Source of the DNA: Mycobacterium sp. 1245805.9
GTDB lineage: Bacteria; Actinomycetota; Actinomycetes; Mycobacteriales; Mycobacteriaceae
Assembly: GCF_001672915.1 (NCBI RefSeq)
Contig: NZ_LZKR01000077.1
Location: 1 to 64,000, forward strand
Direction: 5' to 3'
Length of the DNA: 64,000 nucleotides
Shown piece after piece: positions 60,397 to 64,000 of this stretch; within the stretch, counting starts at the first letter, position 1; each line of letters opens with the position of its first letter. A model generated the notes under the pieces. The model did not search any database, had not been told where the DNA came from, and saw only the letters and a program-made list of their open reading frames with translations. A program made the translations under genes and the position numbers.

Positions 60397-60799
60397 CGGT
60401 TCGCACCGGGATGAACAGCGCCGCGGCCGCCACCACGAGCAGCGGCAGCAGGATTCCGTTCAGCGTCGCGTCCCGGGTGTTGTACATCTGCAGCATCGAC
60501 AGGTGATACAGGCAGTGCAGCGCGTTGAAGACCAGCCACGTCACCGCCGTGACCCGGACCAGGGTTTGGTTGGCGACCAGGACAAAGGTCACCGCGGTCA
60601 GCGCCGTCAGTGCCAGAAACATTGCCCCGACGTCCTTGACGAAGTGCTCGTTGAACGGCCCGAGTTGCGGGAGCCAGCTCATGCCGAAACCGGGAAAGTT
60701 GTCATACCAGTGCCGCGGCGCCACGTAGGCCCACCCCCCCGTGACGGCGCCGCCAGCGCCCAAGAGGGCCAATACGCTTCGATGAAGTAGTGCGTCCAT
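60329..60799 (-). CDS. Small multi-pass membrane protein
   Basis: 156 residues with four membrane helices (about 5-25, 52-75, 82-102, 113-132). Polar motif RHWYDNFPGFGMSWLPQLGPFNEHFVKD follows the first helix (about 29-56), which is aromatic-rich and could be a periplasmic loop. The basic C-terminal tail is encoded in the region overlapping the convergent SDR by 68 nt. No function is recognised. It lies downstream (leftward) of the CoA-transferase gene, 62 nt from it, and may belong to that operon. Confidence 0.78.
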   Translation of the reverse strand: MDALLHRSVLALLGAGGAVTGGWAYVAPRHWYDNFPGFGMSWLPQLGPFNEHFVKDVGAMFLALTALTAVTFVLVANQTLVRVTAVTWLVFNALHCLYHLSMLQMYNTRDATLNGILLPLLVVAAAALFIPVRTVNGPSPRRPARRTSGQSARTDA

Positions 60800-60861
60800 A
60801 CCGTTTAGACGCCGCAGCAGCCGGAAGTGTGACGACGCCGGCAGCGACTTTGGCCGGCGGC

Positions 60862-63285
60862 CTATATCGCAGGTGCGCCGCCGATGACCCCGTCCGCTTC
60901 CAGCTCCGCGATCTCCGCCGGGGTCAGGCCCAGCGCGGTGAGCACCTCGTGGTTGTGTTGACCGAGCGTGGGTGCGGGAGTCGTGTGGAAGCGCCCGGGG
61001 CCACCGGAGAACCGCATGGGCACGGTGCTGAGCTTGGCCCGGCCGTTAAGCGGGTCGTCGACATCTTCGAAGAAGTCGCGAAATGCAAGCTGCGGCAGCT
61101 CCGTTTGGCGGTGGGGCTGCATCACCTTGGCCACCGGCACGCCGGCGTCCCATAGGGCAACCACGATGTCGTCGCGGCTGCGAGGCTCGCACCACGCGGC
61201 CAGCCGCTCATCGATCAGGTCCTGGTAAGCCCGCCGCCCGGCGTGGGTGGAGAGCTTGGGATCGGTTGCCCACGAAGGTGATCCGATCGCACCGCACAGC
61301 CGCTCCCACTGATCGTCGGTTTGCACCGCGATGGCGACCCAGCTGTCGGGCCGGCCGAATTCGTCGATGTCGGCACTGCGGTAAAGGTTTTGGGGCGCCG
61401 CCGTCGGCCCGCGATTGCCGGCGCGCTGCAGCAGCGCCCCGTAGGCGGTGTACTCGATGACCTGCTCGGCGGAGATGCTCAGCGCCGCATCGACCATCGA
61501 GGCCTCGACCAGCAGCCCGTGTCCGGTGCGGCGCCTGTACTCCAGCGCCAGCAGCAGGGCGTTGAGGGCATGCACACCGGCGTTGGGGTCACCGATCGAA
61601 TACGGCTCATACGGCGGGCGGTCGGGGTAGCCGGTGAGCCAGCTCAAGCCGGATGCCGATTCGATCGCGTAGGCGAACGCCGGGTTGTCGCGCCACGGCC
61701 CGTCGAGCCCGAAGCCGGGCATGCGCAGCATCACCGCGTCGGGCCGAACCGCTTGGACCGCCGCGAAGTCCAGGCCGATCTGGTCCAGCACCCGGGGGGT
61801 GAAGTTCTCCACGATCACGTCGCACGTCGCGATGAGCCGCAGCAGCACCTCCCGCCCCTGCGGGCGCTGCAGGTCCAGCGCCAGGCCCCTCTTGTTGGTG
61901 TTCAGCGCGGCGAAGATCGGCGACTTGTCCCACCACCGGTTTTCGGTGCTCGGTATCCCGGCGATGAGCCGGGTGCCGTCTGGCCGGCGGGCCGACTCGA
62001 CGTGGATGACTTCGGCGCCGAGCATGGCCAGAAAGTGGGTGCAGCAGGGCCCGGCCCAGAAGGTGGTCATATCCAGTATCCGAAGTCCGCTGAACGGCAA
62101 GGGCTTCGGCGGCCTCGCGGTTTCCGGCGCGGACCGCGAGGTCACGCTCGCGGCCCGGTACCGCGCGGTGTGCTCGCCCAACCGCGGCGCGGCCGCCGGC
62201 CGCCGGAGCGTCGCGGGCCACATCCGGTAGGGGTGGTTTGGCTGTTGGAAGTCGCCGCGCGGGTTGCGCACGAACGAACCTCGTTCGACGAAGTGTTCCA
62301 ATGACTCGACGTTGGCGCCGTTGGCGACCGGCGCGTTGGGGATCCGGAAGGCCGTCGCGAGTTCGCGGATCTCGTCGACCAGGTTGGCCTCGACCCAGGC
62401 GTAGATGTCCTCGGCGTGCAGGTTTGCCTGCTCGGTGATGGTCAGCGGCGATTCCTCGTCGATCCACTCCGGGTGACCGATCATCGCGCACAGGTCGAAC
62501 CACTGCTGCGCGGTCCCGCAGCCGAGGTCGACCAGACCATCCTTCGCCTGGGCCACGCCCGGTACAGTGAGGCGCCTCGCGTCCCGCCAGGGGCGGCCGA
62601 GCATCTCGAAGTAGGTCACCGGATAGTAAGTCAGGCAGAGGATCTGGGTCTCCAGCATCGACAGGTCGATGATCTCCCCGGGTCCCGACGAGCCGTCGCG
62701 GCGCGCCCGCGACGCCAGGGTCGCGGCACTGGCGTAGGCGCCGGCCATATACTCACCGACCTGGCCGCCGACGAAGACGGGTGCCCGTTCCGGCAGACCG
62801 CGGCCCAGCCCGACGATCCCGCCCGACCATGCCTGCAGCGTGAATTCGGTTGCCGCCCGGTCTCGCCAGGGGCCCCGCAGGCCGAACGGCGTGATCGAGG
62901 TGACGGTCAGATGTGGGTGTGCCCGATGGATCGCCTCGGGCGTGAACCGTTCGGCCACTTGCGATCCCCGAGACCACACCACCGCGTCCGCCGCGGCCAG
63001 CAGCCGGGTGACCAAGTCGATGTCGTCGCCCACCGCGGGGTCGGCGACCACGCTGTGCTTCGACCCGGACAGGAAGGCGAACAGCGCCCCGTCGGTGTCG
63101 GGCGGGATGGGCGCGCCCGAGGACGACCACCGCCGCAGCGGATCGCCTTCCGGTGCTTCGACTTTAATGACGTCGGCGCCGCCGTCGGCGAGGAGCTTCG
63201 TGCAGTAGGCGCCCGCTATTCCGGTGGAGAGGTCGACCACCGTGCAGCCGGCCAAGGGTGGTTCGGCTCTCGGTTGGTCACTCAT
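60862..63285 (-). CDS. Fused double CoA-transferase, CaiB/BaiF (family III)
   Basis: 807 residues, twice the normal length, from the ATG at 63283-63285 overlapping the M24 gene stop (ATGA). The first domain (about 1-390) opens GCTVVDLSTGIAGAYCTKLLADGGADV and has EIIDLSMLETQIL with the expected catalytic Asp. The second (about 410-807) opens GLRILDMTTFWAGPCCTHFLAMLGAEV and reads LLVEASMVDAALS at the same place, with Glu instead of Asp. One half may therefore be inactive. Fusion of two family III units is known but uncommon. The substrate is unknown. Confidence 0.9.
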   Translation of the reverse strand: MSDQPRAEPPLAGCTVVDLSTGIAGAYCTKLLADGGADVIKVEAPEGDPLRRWSSSGAPIPPDTDGALFAFLSGSKHSVVADPAVGDDIDLVTRLLAAADAVVWSRGSQVAERFTPEAIHRAHPHLTVTSITPFGLRGPWRDRAATEFTLQAWSGGIVGLGRGLPERAPVFVGGQVGEYMAGAYASAATLASRARRDGSSGPGEIIDLSMLETQILCLTYYPVTYFEMLGRPWRDARRLTVPGVAQAKDGLVDLGCGTAQQWFDLCAMIGHPEWIDEESPLTITEQANLHAEDIYAWVEANLVDEIRELATAFRIPNAPVANGANVESLEHFVERGSFVRNPRGDFQQPNHPYRMWPATLRRPAAAPRLGEHTARYRAASVTSRSAPETARPPKPLPFSGLRILDMTTFWAGPCCTHFLAMLGAEVIHVESARRPDGTRLIAGIPSTENRWWDKSPIFAALNTNKRGLALDLQRPQGREVLLRLIATCDVIVENFTPRVLDQIGLDFAAVQAVRPDAVMLRMPGFGLDGPWRDNPAFAYAIESASGLSWLTGYPDRPPYEPYSIGDPNAGVHALNALLLALEYRRRTGHGLLVEASMVDAALSISAEQVIEYTAYGALLQRAGNRGPTAAPQNLYRSADIDEFGRPDSWVAIAVQTDDQWERLCGAIGSPSWATDPKLSTHAGRRAYQDLIDERLAAWCEPRSRDDIVVALWDAGVPVAKVMQPHRQTELPQLAFRDFFEDVDDPLNGRAKLSTVPMRFSGGPGRFHTTPAPTLGQHNHEVLTALGLTPAEIAELEADGVIGGAPAI

Positions 63286-64000
63286 GCCCGCCACGACGGG
63301 CTCGAGGTCAGCACCTCGGGGCCGTCGGCGCCGATCAACACCGCCTCCCGGCCAAACACCGCCCCGACGCCCCGCTCCCAGACGTAGCCCGTCACGGCCA
63401 AAACCATTCCCGGCTCGAGTCGTTCGTCGGCCGCGGTACGGGGAAGGTGCTTCGACACAACCGGCGGGTCGAAGCCCAGGCCCAGGCCCCGGGCCACCGG
63501 CATCGGGGGCGCCGCTTCGCCGGCGGCCTCGTATGCCGCCAGCAATTCGGCGGCCGCGGCGCCGGGCCGGCAGGCGTCGATCAGCCTCGCCCACAGATCG
63601 TCCCAGCGACGATACAGGGCGGGCGCGCCACTGACTTCCCCCGCCGGCCAGGTGCGCCCGACCTCGCCCATGTAACCTCCGGCAAGCACGCCGGCCGAAA
63701 ACGCAACCAGGTCACCGTCTTTGACGCGGCCATCGCCGGGAACCCGCCGCCACGAGTTTTCCCGCGAGGTGATCCAGGCGAATTCCTGGTTGGACGGCGT
63801 GCTCACACCGCCGGCCGCCATGGCCTCCAGCATCACGCCGGCCAGCGTCTGCTCACGCACGCCGGGGTGCAGCTCGGCCACCGCGGCGGCCAGGCCGGAC
63901 TCGGCCACCACACACGCTTCCCGCAGCGCGGCGACCTCCTCGGCGGTCTTGACCCGCCGCGCGGCGCGCATCGCCAGCTCGCCGTCGACCAGCTCGGCAT
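63282..64000 (-). CDS. M24-family (creatinase/aminopeptidase-fold) protein, cut by right edge
   Basis: About 239 codons of the C-terminal pita-bread domain are visible; the frame is open to the right edge, so the N-terminal domain lies outside. Alignment from memory to Xaa-Pro peptidases gives RVKTAEEVAALREA, then VKDGDLVAFSAGVLAGGYMGEVGRTW, GLGLGFDPP and EPGMVLAVTGYVWERG. Of the five metal ligands, the first Asp is Ser, the second Asp is Glu, the His is Leu and the first Glu is Thr; only the last Glu (GREAV) seems kept. It thus looks like a metal-free creatinase-type hydrolase rather than a peptidase. It is coupled to the CoA-transferase. Confidence 0.85.
   Translation of the reverse strand, partial: AELVDGELAMRAARRVKTAEEVAALREACVVAESGLAAAVAELHPGVREQTLAGVMLEAMAAGGVSTPSNQEFAWITSRENSWRRVPGDGRVKDGDLVAFSAGVLAGGYMGEVGRTWPAGEVSGAPALYRRWDDLWARLIDACRPGAAAAELLAAYEAAGEAAPPMPVARGLGLGFDPPVVSKHLPRTAADERLEPGMVLAVTGYVWERGVGAVFGREAVLIGADGPEVLTSSPSWRA

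Noticed and set aside
1..64000. Mobile element, prophage or CRISPR array
   Set aside because: I saw no transposase, integrase, phage structural gene, terminal repeats or regularly spaced repeats; composition is even across the window.
1..64000. tRNA or rRNA genes
   Set aside because: No tRNA cloverleaf with a TTCGA-type loop and no rRNA-like stretch was noticed on either strand; a covariance-model scan was not possible here.

Overview
The window reads as chromosomal DNA of a mycobacterium, probably a slow grower of the kind that carries large lipid-catabolic accessory regions. The grounds are very high GC with C/G in third codon positions, a YrbE/Mce lipid-import operon with Mce-associated proteins, mycofactocin-coupled short-chain dehydrogenases, several P450s paired with small 3Fe-4S ferredoxins, many FadE-type acyl-CoA dehydrogenases, and frequent GTG/TTG starts. 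The species is not determined. I found no rRNA, tRNA, CRISPR array, insertion sequence, integrase or origin.

Layout. 1-6476 (minus): yrbEA-yrbEB-mceA-mceB-mceC-mceD, the last one cut by the left edge. 6802-9521 (minus): CoA-transferase and aldehyde dehydrogenase. 9804-13017 (plus): SDR, mycofactocin-coupled SDR, ferredoxin, P450. 13117-16632 (plus): a secreted protein, two Mce-associated-type membrane proteins and a membrane-anchored antigen-85-like esterase. 16689-18858 (minus): two-subunit FadE pair. 18956-24511 (minus): TetR, two tiny membrane peptides, two unrecognised membrane proteins, a LuxE-like acyl-protein synthetase, a LuxC-like acyl-CoA reductase and a nitroreductase. 24573-25965 (minus): alpha/beta hydrolase and TetR. 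26091-28863 (plus): aldehyde dehydrogenase, CMD-family protein, beta-hydroxyacid-type dehydrogenase.

29887-35559 (plus): two amidohydrolases, Rieske ferredoxin, alpha/beta hydrolase, NuoF-like flavoprotein and ferredoxin. 36084-41780 (plus): DUF35-thiolase fusion, hydrolase, two tandem beta-hydroxyacid-type dehydrogenases, P450 and ferredoxin. 41777-46071 (minus): DUF1330 protein, ferredoxin, P450, hypothetical, TetR, thiolase. 46064-48812 (minus): enoyl-CoA hydratase, SDR and acyl-CoA dehydrogenase, forming with the thiolase a translationally coupled beta-oxidation-like set. 48919-50217 (minus): amidohydrolase. 50499-56487 (plus): CMD-family protein, Rieske oxygenase with a small partner, amidohydrolase-fold protein, SnoaL-like protein, second FadE pair, small membrane protein. 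56484-57659 (minus): another FadE. 57880-60396 (plus): TetR and two SDRs. 60329-64000 (minus): membrane protein, fused double CoA-transferase, M24-family protein.

Together the genes look like modules for importing and breaking down hydrophobic carboxylic, alicyclic or aromatic compounds: uptake (Mce), hydroxylation (P450/ferredoxin, Rieske), alcohol and aldehyde oxidation, CoA activation, and beta-oxidation or retro-aldol cleavage. Two observations stand out. First, a 6-3-6 palindrome, consensus GAGAAT-N3-ATTCTC, recurs ten times and always lies in front of genes of these modules, which suggests one regulon spread over about 50 kb. Second, a luxC/luxE-like fatty-acid reductase operon sits with a nitroreductase and a set of uncharacterised membrane proteins but no luciferase.
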